Part shown: one piece after another, positions 57,422 through 64,000 of the stretch | Layout of the letters: every line of letters starts with the position of its first letter | Position numbering within the stretch: position 1 is the first letter of the stretch | Assembly: GCF_026017845.1 (NCBI RefSeq) | Contig: NZ_CP100416.1 | Location: forward strand, 7,441,326-7,505,325 | Direction: 5' to 3' | Length of the DNA: 64,000 nucleotides | Origin: Amycolatopsis mediterranei | GTDB lineage: Bacteria > Actinomycetota > Actinomycetes > Mycobacteriales > Pseudonocardiaceae | Made by a program: the position numbers and the translations under genes | The notes under the pieces: generated by a model | What the model was told of the DNA's origin: nothing | What the model saw: the letters and a program-made list of their open reading frames with translations, nothing else | Databases searched by the model: none

Positions 57422-58078
57422 ATGACACGCCATCTCCTCACCGATCCGATCGCGCTGCCGGACACACCCCTGGCCCGTGCGGCCACGCACCTCGCCCGGA
57501 ACGCGGAACCGCCGTCCCTGTTCAACCACAGCGTCCGCAGTTACCTGTTCGCGCGCCTGACCGCCCATCGCCTCGGCTGCCAGGACTACGACGACCAGCT
57601 GCTGTTCGCCGCCTGTGCCCTCCACGATCTCGGCCTGGCCGCCGACGGACCGCACCGGCAGAGGTTCGAGGTGGAAGGCGCCGACCGCGCTGCCGAATTC
57701 CTCACCGCACAAGGACTCCCCGCGGCCGACGTCGACGCCGTGTGGGAGGCGATCGCCCTGCACACCTCGGCGGGCATCGCGGAACGCCGCGGCACGCTGT
57801 GCGTGCTCGTCCGCGAAGGCATCGGCCTGGACTTCGGCGGCGTCCTCGGCTCGGGCCAGGCCGGCACGGTCACCGACGAGCAGGCCGAGGCCATCCACGC
57901 CGCCTACCCCCGCCTGGCCATGGTCCGCTCACTCGTCGACGCCATCGTCACGCAGGCCGCGGCCGACCCGGCCAACGCGCCCCGCTACTCGGTGCCCGGC
58001 GAACTGCTCCGCGAACGCCGCACGGCCGGCGAGAGCCGCATGGAACAGGCCGCCCGCTCCTCCCGGTGGGGCGACTGA
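57422..58078 (+). CDS. HD-domain hydratase-like protein (cyanamide hydratase family)
   Basis: A 218-residue single-domain HD protein. Metal ligands are H36 (F-N-H-S-V-R-S), H68-D69 (A-L-H-D-L-G-L), H114 (A-L-H-T-S-A-G-I) and D137 (G-I-G-L-D-F), the layout of fungal and bacterial cyanamide hydratases, which turn cyanamide into urea. It is a paralogue of the first domain of gene 54274. The ATG at 57422 fits the family start and follows the GlxA element by 33 bases. The C-terminal residues are Arg/Ala-rich. Other HD hydrolase activities are possible. Confidence 0.85.
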   Translation: MTRHLLTDPIALPDTPLARAATHLARNAEPPSLFNHSVRSYLFARLTAHRLGCQDYDDQLLFAACALHDLGLAADGPHRQRFEVEGADRAAEFLTAQGLPAADVDAVWEAIALHTSAGIAERRGTLCVLVREGIGLDFGGVLGSGQAGTVTDEQAEAIHAAYPRLAMVRSLVDAIVTQAAADPANAPRYSVPGELLRERRTAGESRMEQAARSSRWGD

Positions 58079-58090
58079 CCGGTCCGGCAC

Positions 58091-58132
58091 GTGGCAAGAA
58101 ACTTGCGAAAGGCGGCAATCTTGCCACTCGCC
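58091..58132. promoter_or_regulatory. GlxA-type regulator binding element, copy 2
   Basis: GTGGCAAGA (58091-58099), 19 bases, TCTTGCCAC (58119-58127): an exact 9-bp inverted repeat with the same spacing and inner sequence as copy 1. It lies between the HD gene and the RidA gene. Confidence 0.78.
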
Positions 58133-58223
58133 GATCAGGCGCACCCAAACCACACTGGACCACGACCCCGCCTGCTCGCCTCAGCCAGGCGCACCAGGAA
58201 CTTCCGAGAAAGGCTCCACCGCG

Positions 58224-58637
58224 ATGACGACCTACCCCGTCGAGATCCCTTCGGACTCGGCCGTTTTCGGGCAGACGACCGGGGGCTTCGAACGTTTCGG
58301 CTACTCCCCCGCCGTCCGCGCGCACAACCACCTCTTCATCGCCGGACAGATCGGCAGCCGCCCCGACGGAACGGTCCCCGACACGATCGAAGAACAAACC
58401 GAACGAGCGCTCCTGCGGATCGAGGAAATCCTCCGGCTGGAAAAGCTCGAGCTCACCAGCCTGGTGGACATCACCAGTTACCACGTCGACATCCACCAGC
58501 ACCTCCCCGGCTTCCTCGACGTGAAAAAGCGTTTCGTCAACGCCCCTTACCCCGCCTGGTCCATGATCGGCATCAGCGGCCTGGCCCGGCCGGAATTCCT
58601 CATCGAAATCAAGGCCACCGCCGCCTACCCCCGCTGA
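58224..58637 (+). CDS. RidA/YjgF/UK114 family protein
   Basis: A 137-residue RidA-type protein. It contains F-G-Y-S-P-A-V-R-A-H-N-H-L-F-I-A-G-Q-I-G, E-E-Q-T-E-R-A-L-L-R-I-E-E-I-L, L-V-D-I-T-S-Y-H-V-D and the C-terminal P-E-F-L-I-E-I-K-A-T-A-A-Y. The archetypal Arg-Asp-Tyr pattern for enamine deaminase is not complete (L-I-E-I-K-A-T replaces V-E-I-E-A-I-A), so it may be a Rid subfamily with another substrate. GAGAAAGG precedes the ATG. Its upstream region carries copy 2 of the GlxA element. Confidence 0.88.
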   Translation: MTTYPVEIPSDSAVFGQTTGGFERFGYSPAVRAHNHLFIAGQIGSRPDGTVPDTIEEQTERALLRIEEILRLEKLELTSLVDITSYHVDIHQHLPGFLDVKKRFVNAPYPAWSMIGISGLARPEFLIEIKATAAYPR

Positions 58638-58907
58638 AGCCGCGGCATCGTGCCAACGGCTTTCGCGCCCGGGCCGGCTCCCGGCACCGGGTTCGGCGTG
58701 CCGGCCACCGTGGCCGGCACGGTCGGCAGCCAACTCGAGGCCGGCGACGGCGTACGGGAGCGGTAGCCGGCCGGAGGTCGTCTCACGGCCCGGTGTTCCC
58801 TGAGTGATGCGTGGGGCGCCATGGAGTACTGCACCTCTTCTACGAGTCGTCCCAGCCGTACCACGTCGGCGCCGGCCGACGACCGCCTGTCCTTATCCGA
58901 CGGCGCT

Positions 58908-59465
58908 TCACGCGAAGGTCGCGGCGTGGTCGGTGACGAATTCCCGGAAGGTCCGCGCCGGCCGGCCGAGCAGCGACGGCACGTCCTCGGTGGCCCAGTC
59001 GGCGTCGCCCTCGGCGAACAGGCCGAGCGCTTCAGCGTTCATTTCGGCGACGGCCGCGGGGAGGCCGGCGTCGATCATGGCCTGCCGTTGCTCTTCGAAG
59101 GTAAGGGGGTGGAAGGTGCTCGGCCGGCCGAGCACCTTCGAGAGCACTCCTGCAGCGTCCGGATAGGACAGTAGCCGAGCCCGGAGGCGATCAGCCCGTT
59201 CGCTATTCCGGTCTGGCCGCGCCGCCGGGCGATGGGTGAGTCTGCCGAAGCCTTGCTGGTGATCTTCACGACGTGGTCCACGCCCGCGCGGACGGCGCTG
59301 CCGACCACGTTCAGCTCCTGCGCGGGTATCGCCGGGCTGACGAGCACCACGGAGGTGACTCCTTTCGTCGACGCGTCGATGGTGGCAGGCACTCCGAGGT
59401 CACCCTCCGTGATTTCCGCGCCCGCCCGCGCCAGCGTCGTGGCCTTCTCCGGGTACGGGCGCCCT
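58908..59465 (-). pseudogene. broken NmrA-like oxidoreductase (paralogue of gene 45726)
   Basis: The minus strand reads A-G-A-E-I-T-E-G-D-L-G-V-P-A-T-I-D-A, V-V-L-V-S-P-A-I-P-A-Q-E-L-N-V-V and I-A-S-G-L-G-Y, nearly word for word the intact gene at 45726. The frame then shifts, about 55 codons are missing, and another frame gives V-L-S-K-V-L-G-R-P-S-T-F-H-P-L-T-F-E-E-Q to the normal C-terminus. The N-terminal nucleotide loop is also absent. So it has both a 5' truncation and an internal deletion. Confidence 0.78.
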
Positions 59466-59732
59466 CAGCCATGCCGCCTCCCCCGAACGAGTGACGAAGG
59501 TCCGCCAGGACTCCTGGCCCTGGCCTCGCGAGGGCCGTAGGTGGAGACTGGCGCCAAGTCACGGGCGAGTGCGCTTCGGCCCGGGTGCCGGTGGCCCAGG
59601 TCCGCGGTCCGGTTCAGCCAAGAGCCCGCCGCGAACCGCCCTCTCCCTTCACCTGGCCCCGCAGTGGGGTCGTGCCTTCCCGGCTAGCCGCTCGCAGGTT
59701 TGGTTTGTCGTGCGGTGGGGCAGTTCAGGGCT

Positions 59733-59758
59733 GTTTCGGGGTGTCGATCAGTGGGTTG
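59733..59758 (+). promoter_or_regulatory. SigB-like promoter before the GAF-ANTAR gene
   Basis: GTTTC at 59733-59737 and GGGTTG at 59753-59758 with a 15-base spacer resemble the GTTT / GGGTAT pattern of actinomycete SigB-family promoters. The gene start is 16 bases further on. The bases 59466-59730 upstream show nothing else. Confidence 0.4.
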
Positions 59759-59774
59759 AGAAGGGACGACAGCG

Positions 59775-60503
59775 ATGTCCACTGGTGGCAGAGGCCAAAA
59801 CAGGCAGGAACTGGCGACGGTGCTGAGCGAGGTAGCGCGGACCTGGCGAGCCGCGCCGGATGTGACCGCCACGGTCGAGGCGATCACGCGTGCCGCCGTG
59901 AGTCACCTTCAGGGCACCGAGTACGCCGGGGTCGCCCTGTGCAGCAAAGGAAAGATCACCACCGTCGCCGCGACCGACGACCTGGTGACCGAGATCGACC
60001 AGTTGCAATACAAGGTCGGTGAAGGCCCCTGCGTGGACGCCATCACCCACCACCGGACCTACCGCACCGGCGACCTGGCCACCGAAGGCCGCTGGCCGAA
60101 CTTCGCACTCGCCGCGTCCGCCGCCGGCGTCCGCTCGATGCTGTCCTACCGGCTGTTCGACTCGAGCACCACGATCGGCGCCCTGACCCTGTACTCCACC
60201 GAACCCGACGCGTTCAGCGACGACACGGTGGCCGACGGTGCGCTGTTCGCCGGCCACGCCGCCATCGCCCTCGCCACCGCGCAGACCGAAGCCCAGCTGG
60301 TCACCGCGCTGGAAAGCCGCGACCAGATCGCCACCGCCAAGGGCATCCTCATGGAACGCCACCGCCTCGATCCGGCCCAGGCGTTCGCCATGCTGGTCGA
60401 CGCCTCCCAGAACTCCAACGTGAAACTCCACGACGTCGCCGCATGGCTGATCGACGACACCGACCAGCTGCGGCGCGAGTTCCCCGAGCCCGTCGCCGGG
60501 TAG
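59775..60503 (+). CDS. GAF-ANTAR domain RNA-binding antiterminator
   Basis: A 242-residue regulator. The GAF domain fills residues about 25-165 (Y-A-G-V-A-L-C, G-E-G-P-C-V-D-A-I, G-V-R-S-M-L-S-Y-R-L). The ANTAR domain spans about 175-235 (Q-L-V-T-A-L-E-S-R-D-Q-I-A-T-A-K-G-I-L-M and D-P-A-Q-A-F-A-M-L-V-D-A-S-Q), which binds tandem RNA hairpins and prevents termination. The loop G-E-G-P-C-V occurs in many actinomycete GAF-ANTAR proteins. AAGGGA precedes the ATG. The signal and RNA target are unknown. Confidence 0.9.
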   Translation: MSTGGRGQNRQELATVLSEVARTWRAAPDVTATVEAITRAAVSHLQGTEYAGVALCSKGKITTVAATDDLVTEIDQLQYKVGEGPCVDAITHHRTYRTGDLATEGRWPNFALAASAAGVRSMLSYRLFDSSTTIGALTLYSTEPDAFSDDTVADGALFAGHAAIALATAQTEAQLVTALESRDQIATAKGILMERHRLDPAQAFAMLVDASQNSNVKLHDVAAWLIDDTDQLRREFPEPVAG

Positions 60504-60765
60504 GAGGCTCGGGAAGGATCCGGCCTGGTCAGGGGTGATGGCGCCGTCGTGCCGGTAGACCGTCGGCGGGTGGTCGAGAGCGTCGAACACGGCCACCCGC
60601 GACCCCAGTTCGCCCCAAGCGAGCGCGCGGGAGAACACCAGCTCGCGCTGGGGTTTCGCCAGATCCTGGGCGCGCCGACACTGACGCACTGGCGATCGTC
60701 TTGGCGGAGACGAGTTCCACGTTCTCCGGGACCGTGCCCGCGGGCAGCTCGACGATCGCCGTCAT
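60504..60765 (-). pseudogene. remnant of an unrecognised small gene
   Basis: The minus strand begins M-T-A-I-V-E-L-P-A-G-T-V-P-E-N-V-E-L-V-S (60765 downwards), a gene-like start, but after about 30 residues the likely continuation moves to another frame (S-R-V-A-V-F-D-A-L-D-H-P-P-T-V-Y-R-H-D-G). I do not recognise a family. Best read as one frameshifted small gene. Confidence 0.4.
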
Positions 60766-61102
60766 CCGCTACCCGCGGCCAGGTTCTGCCGGCTGAACCG
60801 CGTCAGCCCGGCATGGTCGATCCGCGCCGAGGCATGGCGATGGCTGGCTCTCAAGGAGATCAGGAAGGAGATCAGGAAGGACCTGCGCTGCGCCGTCCAG
60901 TCGTTCGGCCAGGTTCAGCATCGCCGAAACGGACCCGATCAAGGGCCGCCCATCCGACGCGTTCCTCAAACAGGTCGCCGACGTCGCGGATGTCCTCCCG
61001 CCGCCGTGACGACGTGGGCTGGACGGTTCAGGTTCGGGACGACCAGCCCACGCCGATCCGCGAGCGCGATGATGAAACACTTCGCGCCGCAAGCCGCCGG
61101 TG
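60766..61102. other. intergenic region with decayed coding sequence
   Basis: No intact gene. At about 60930-61008 the plus strand ends a frame A-E-T-D-P-I-K-G-R-P-S-D-A-F-L and Q-V-A-D-V-A-D-V-L, then stops, which reads like the tail of a real protein without the rest. A short direct repeat (AAGGAGATCAGG twice) lies near 60860. Confidence 0.35.
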
Positions 61103-63523
61103 TCACGAGCGGGGTTCGAGCAGTGGCTGCGCCGCGGCTGTTCCCCGAAACCTGGTGAGGCGCAGGCTGTTCGAGACCACGAGGCAGCTCGACGCCGCCA
61201 TCGCCGCCCCGGCGATCATCGGGTTCAGCAGCCCCGCCGCCGCCAGCGGCAACGCGGCCACGTTGTAGGCCAACGCCCAGAACAGGTTCGCCTTGATCGT
61301 CGCCAACGTCCGGCGCGACAACCGGATCGCGTCGACCGCGGCCATCAGATCGCCGCGGACCAGCGTCAGGTCCGCCGCCTCGATCGCCGCGTCCGTGCCG
61401 GTGCCGATCGCCAGCCCCAGATCCGCGGTGGCCAGCGCGGCTGCGTCGTTCACGCCGTCGCCGATCATCGCCACCACCCGGCCCTGGGCCTTCAGATCCG
61501 CGATCACCTCGACCTTCTGTTCCGGTGAGACCCCGGCGATCACTTCGGTGATCCCGGCCTCTTGCCCGATCGACTGGGCCACGGCTTCGTTGTCGCCCGT
61601 GAGCAGCACCGGGGTGAGGCCGAGCCGGCGCAGCTGGAAGACCGCCGGAGCCGACGTCGGCTTCACCGTGTCGGCCACGACCAGCACCGCGTGCGCGAAA
61701 CCGTCCCAAGCCAGGAGGACCGCGGTGTTCCCGGCCCGTTCGGCCTGCTGCTTCACCTTGAACAGCGCCGACGGCACCCGGACCGACATCTTCTGCAGCA
61801 GTTCGGGCCGGCCGACGACGACGCGGTGGCCGTCCACCCGGCCGAGCACGCCGTAGCCCGCGACGGCCCGGAACTCCCGCACCTGCCCGACGTCGCCGAA
61901 GCGGCGGCGCGCCGCGTCGGTGACCGCGACCGCGATCGGGTGCTCGGACGCGCTTTCCAGCGCCCCGGCCAGCTGCAACGCCAGGTCCGGGGGCACGCCG
62001 TCGACGGTCTTGACCCCGGCCAGCGTCATCTTCCCGGTGGTCACCGTGCCGGTCTTGTCGAGCACGACGGTGTCGACCCGCCGCGTCGACTCCAGCATCT
62101 CCGGTCCTTTGACCAGCACACCGAGCTGGGCGCCGCGGCCGGTGCCCACCAGCAGGGCGGTCGGTGTGGCCAGCCCCAAAGCACACGGGCACGCGATGAT
62201 CAGCACGGCGACCGCGGCGGTGAACGCCATCCCGGCCCCCGCGCCCGAGAAGAGCCAGAACCCCAGTGTCACCACGGAAAGCGCTATCACGATCGGCACG
62301 AACACCGCGGACACGCGGTCGGCGAGCCGCTGCACATCGGCCTTGCCGCTCTGGGCGCGTTCGACCATCGCCGCGATGCGCGCCAGCCGGGTCTCGGTGC
62401 CGACGCGGGTCGCGCGCACGACGAGCCGCCCGCTCATGCTGACCGTCGCGCCGACCACCTCGGCGCCGACACCGGCTTCGACCGGCACGGCTTCCCCGGT
62501 GACCAGGCTGAGGTCGACCGCGGAGGCGCCGTCGACGACCACGCCGTCGGTGGCGATCTTCTCCCCCGGCCGGACCACGAACAGGTCGCCGGTCCTCAGC
62601 TGGTCGATCGGGATCCGCTCTTCGCGGCCGTCCCGAAGCACGGCGACGGACTTCGCGCCGAGGTCGAGCAGTGCCCGCAACGCCGCACCGGCCCGGCGGC
62701 GCGACCGGGACTCGAAGTAGCGGCCGGCCAGGATGAACAGCGTGACGCCGGTGGCGACCTCGAAGTAGATCCCGTCGACGTTGTGGTCGGCGTAGAGGGT
62801 GAACTCGAACTCGTGTCGCATGCCGATGACCCCGGCCCCGCCGAAGAACAACGCGTAGAGCGACCAGAGGTAGGCCGCGGCCACGCCCATCGACACCAGG
62901 GTGTCCATGGTCGCGGTGGCGTGGCGGAGGTTGGTCCAGGCGGCGCGGTGCAAGGGCCACGCGCCCCACACCACCACGGGCGTGGCCAGGACCAGGGAAA
63001 CCCACTGCCAGGCGGGGAACTGCAGCACCGGCACCATGGCCGCCAGGATCACCGGGGCACCGAACAGCGCTGACAGCTGCAAGCGGCGGCGCAGCGCGTC
63101 GGACGGCAACGGCTCGGAGGCCGTCTCCGCGGACCGCGGTGGTGCGGGTGGCGCGGCCGTGTAGCCGGCCGCCTCCACCGCGCGGATGACGTCGTCGGTC
63201 GTCATCGACGGCGGGACCCGCACGTGGGCCTTCTCCGTGGCGTAGTTGACGCTGGCCTCGACGCCGTCGAGCCGGTTGAGCTTGCGTTCGATCCGCGCGG
63301 CGCACGACCCGCAGGTCATGCCGCCGATCACCAGCTCGATCGCCGGCCCGGTCGGCGCGGGCGGGGTTACCGCGTCCCGGATATCGACCCGGCGGGGATC
63401 GATGGCCTGGATGGGGTCGGTGACGGGGTCGGGCCGACGAGGCCGCCCGCCGGGCCGAACACCCGTCCCAGCACGGCGGTCACCTTGAGCGAAGCCGGCG
63501 TGACGGCCTCCGGTGGTGGTCAT
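61103..63523 (-). CDS. copA: copper-translocating P1B-type ATPase
   Basis: An 806-residue heavy-metal ATPase. An N-terminal HMA domain carries G-G-M-T-C71-G-S-C74, then come the A domain (T-G-E-A-V-P-V), the membrane metal site C-P-C (I-I-A-C-P-C-A-L-G-L), the phosphorylation site D-K-T-G-T, S-E-H-P in the nucleotide domain and G-D-G-V-N-D. The last helices contain N-P-M-I-A-G-A-A-M-A and S-S, typical of Cu(I) exporters. The first 60 residues are a Pro/Arg-rich extension. The ATG overlaps the stop of the copper chaperone gene (ATGA, 63520-63523). Confidence 0.93.
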   Translation of the reverse strand: MTTTGGRHAGFAQGDRRAGTGVRPGGRPRRPDPVTDPIQAIDPRRVDIRDAVTPPAPTGPAIELVIGGMTCGSCAARIERKLNRLDGVEASVNYATEKAHVRVPPSMTTDDVIRAVEAAGYTAAPPAPPRSAETASEPLPSDALRRRLQLSALFGAPVILAAMVPVLQFPAWQWVSLVLATPVVVWGAWPLHRAAWTNLRHATATMDTLVSMGVAAAYLWSLYALFFGGAGVIGMRHEFEFTLYADHNVDGIYFEVATGVTLFILAGRYFESRSRRRAGAALRALLDLGAKSVAVLRDGREERIPIDQLRTGDLFVVRPGEKIATDGVVVDGASAVDLSLVTGEAVPVEAGVGAEVVGATVSMSGRLVVRATRVGTETRLARIAAMVERAQSGKADVQRLADRVSAVFVPIVIALSVVTLGFWLFSGAGAGMAFTAAVAVLIIACPCALGLATPTALLVGTGRGAQLGVLVKGPEMLESTRRVDTVVLDKTGTVTTGKMTLAGVKTVDGVPPDLALQLAGALESASEHPIAVAVTDAARRRFGDVGQVREFRAVAGYGVLGRVDGHRVVVGRPELLQKMSVRVPSALFKVKQQAERAGNTAVLLAWDGFAHAVLVVADTVKPTSAPAVFQLRRLGLTPVLLTGDNEAVAQSIGQEAGITEVIAGVSPEQKVEVIADLKAQGRVVAMIGDGVNDAAALATADLGLAIGTGTDAAIEAADLTLVRGDLMAAVDAIRLSRRTLATIKANLFWALAYNVAALPLAAAGLLNPMIAGAAMAASSCLVVSNSLRLTRFRGTAAAQPLLEPRS

Positions 63524-63732
63524 CGGACGAGCTGGTAGCCCGCGGTGCGGATCGCCTGCTCGACCTGCCCGAAGCCGAGGGCGCTCTCGCTGGTCACCTG
63601 GACGGCGCCACTACCGAGGTCGACGTCGATCTGACGGACGCCGGGCAGCTCACCGAGCTCTTCGCGCACCGAACTGGCGCAGTGCCCGCAGGTCATTCCG
63701 GTCACCGCGTAGGTCGTCTGGATCATCGTCAT
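63520..63732 (-). CDS. copZ: CopZ-like copper chaperone (HMA domain)
   Basis: A 70-residue HMA protein with T-G-M-T-C-G-H-C-A-S-S-V and a betaalphabetabetaalphabeta layout ending Y-Q-L-V-R. It carries Cu(I) to the ATPase encoded by the overlapping next gene. ATG 63732 is used, with GGAAGG just ahead; ATG 63726 at better spacing is equally likely. It is divergent from the sigma factor gene at 63873. Confidence 0.88.
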   Translation of the reverse strand: MTMIQTTYAVTGMTCGHCASSVREELGELPGVRQIDVDLGSGAVQVTSESALGFGQVEQAIRTAGYQLVR

Positions 63733-63872
63733 CCACCTTCCCGGCCGTAGCCGTGTCGTGACGGGGCAGTGCCCTCGCCGTGACATGGTCGGCCGCGCGC
63801 GCCGGATGGTTCCCGCGACTTTCGGTCAAGATCGTTTTCAACCGGATCGGCGTGGGCGACGTAGTAGCGGGT

Positions 63873-64000
63873 GTGACGCCAGAACGCGCGGACGACGCCG
63901 ACATCACGCGGTGGGCCCTGCTCGCCGGCCGCGGCGACGGCCCGGCCCTCGAGCAGTTCCTCCGCTCCACCCAGCCGTATGTCTGGCGGTTCGTCGCCGG
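63873..64000 (+). CDS. sigC: ECF sigma factor, SigC-like, N-terminal part (runs off the window)
   Basis: The 42 visible residues (D-I-T-R-W-A-L-L-A-G-R-G-D-G-P-A-L-E-Q-F and T-Q-P-Y-V-W-R-F-V-A) match the region-2 start of sigma-70 family ECF factors, with wording close to mycobacterial SigC (A-L-E-A-F-I-K-A-T-Q-x-x-V-W-R-F-V-A). GTG 63873 follows a GTAGTAG stretch within 6 bases and looks leaderless. The gene continues beyond the edge. Adjacent divergent copper genes fit reports that mycobacterial SigC is tied to copper. Confidence 0.65.
   Translation, partial: MTPERADDADITRWALLAGRGDGPALEQFLRSTQPYVWRFVA

Noticed and set aside
1..64000. CRISPR arrays, insertion sequences, integrases and phage genes
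   Set aside because: No spaced direct-repeat array was seen and no transposase, recombinase or phage structural motif appeared in any frame, despite several decayed regions.

Overview
The window is very GC-rich actinomycete DNA. Pseudonocardiaceae, and Amycolatopsis in particular, is the best guess. The basis is codon use, many GTG starts, frequent 4-base ATGA/GTGA overlaps, apparent leaderless starts, and large LuxR-type ATPase regulators, BlaI/M56 pairs and STAS/HATPase anti-sigma genes. No rRNA, tRNA, CRISPR array, intact transposase or phage module was seen. This looks like chromosomal accessory sequence with several gene graveyards.

Layout. 1-5.1 kb: a polyhydroxyalkanoate/acyl-CoA block (end of an acyl-CoA dehydrogenase, class II-like PHA synthase, PhaZ-like depolymerase, acyl-CoA ligase) facing an epoxide-hydrolase-like enzyme. 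5.1-12.6 kb: an ApbE remnant, a TetR regulator, an alpha/beta hydrolase and two tandem LuxR-family ATPase regulators. 12.7-20.7 kb: a palindromic repeat, a drug exporter coupled to two CocE/NonD hydrolases (one exported), an MHS-family symporter and a Tat-exported glycosidase with a discoidin domain. 20.8-24.6 kb: decayed isomerase and SnoaL genes, then a partner-switching set (STAS, STAS, MEDS-ATPase, ATPase) and a response-regulator remnant. 24.7-28.6 and 37.9-41.6 kb: two paralogous four-gene cassettes, each ABC ATPase, ABC permease, histidine kinase and response regulator.

28.6-37.8 kb is an envelope-lipid region. It holds a PAP2 phosphatase fused to debris, DedA, UppP, a BlaI repressor with an M56 metalloprotease, a secreted Asn-Gly-Met-rich repeat protein, an exported alkaline-phosphatase-superfamily enzyme and a truncated MGDG-synthase-like protein. 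TTCTAC/GTAGAA sites precede dedA, uppP and the divergent phosphatase/MGDG pair, which suggests a BlaI regulon for undecaprenyl-phosphate and envelope-lipid recycling.

41.8-49.9 kb: a STAS-ATPase fusion, a frameshifted CheB gene, a small exported protein, a TetR/NmrA/quinone-reductase-like/cupin group and a DJ-1 family hydratase. 50-58.6 kb: two regulatory circuits with visible operators. A MarR regulator has a perfect palindrome upstream, and its half-sites recur at a hydrolase/MFS/SDR/NmrA operon. A GlxA-type AraC regulator shares a 37-bp element with an HD-domain protein and a RidA protein. 58.9-64 kb: a broken NmrA paralogue, a GAF-ANTAR regulator behind a SigB-like promoter, a copper ATPase with a coupled CopZ-like chaperone, and the start of a divergent SigC-like sigma factor.
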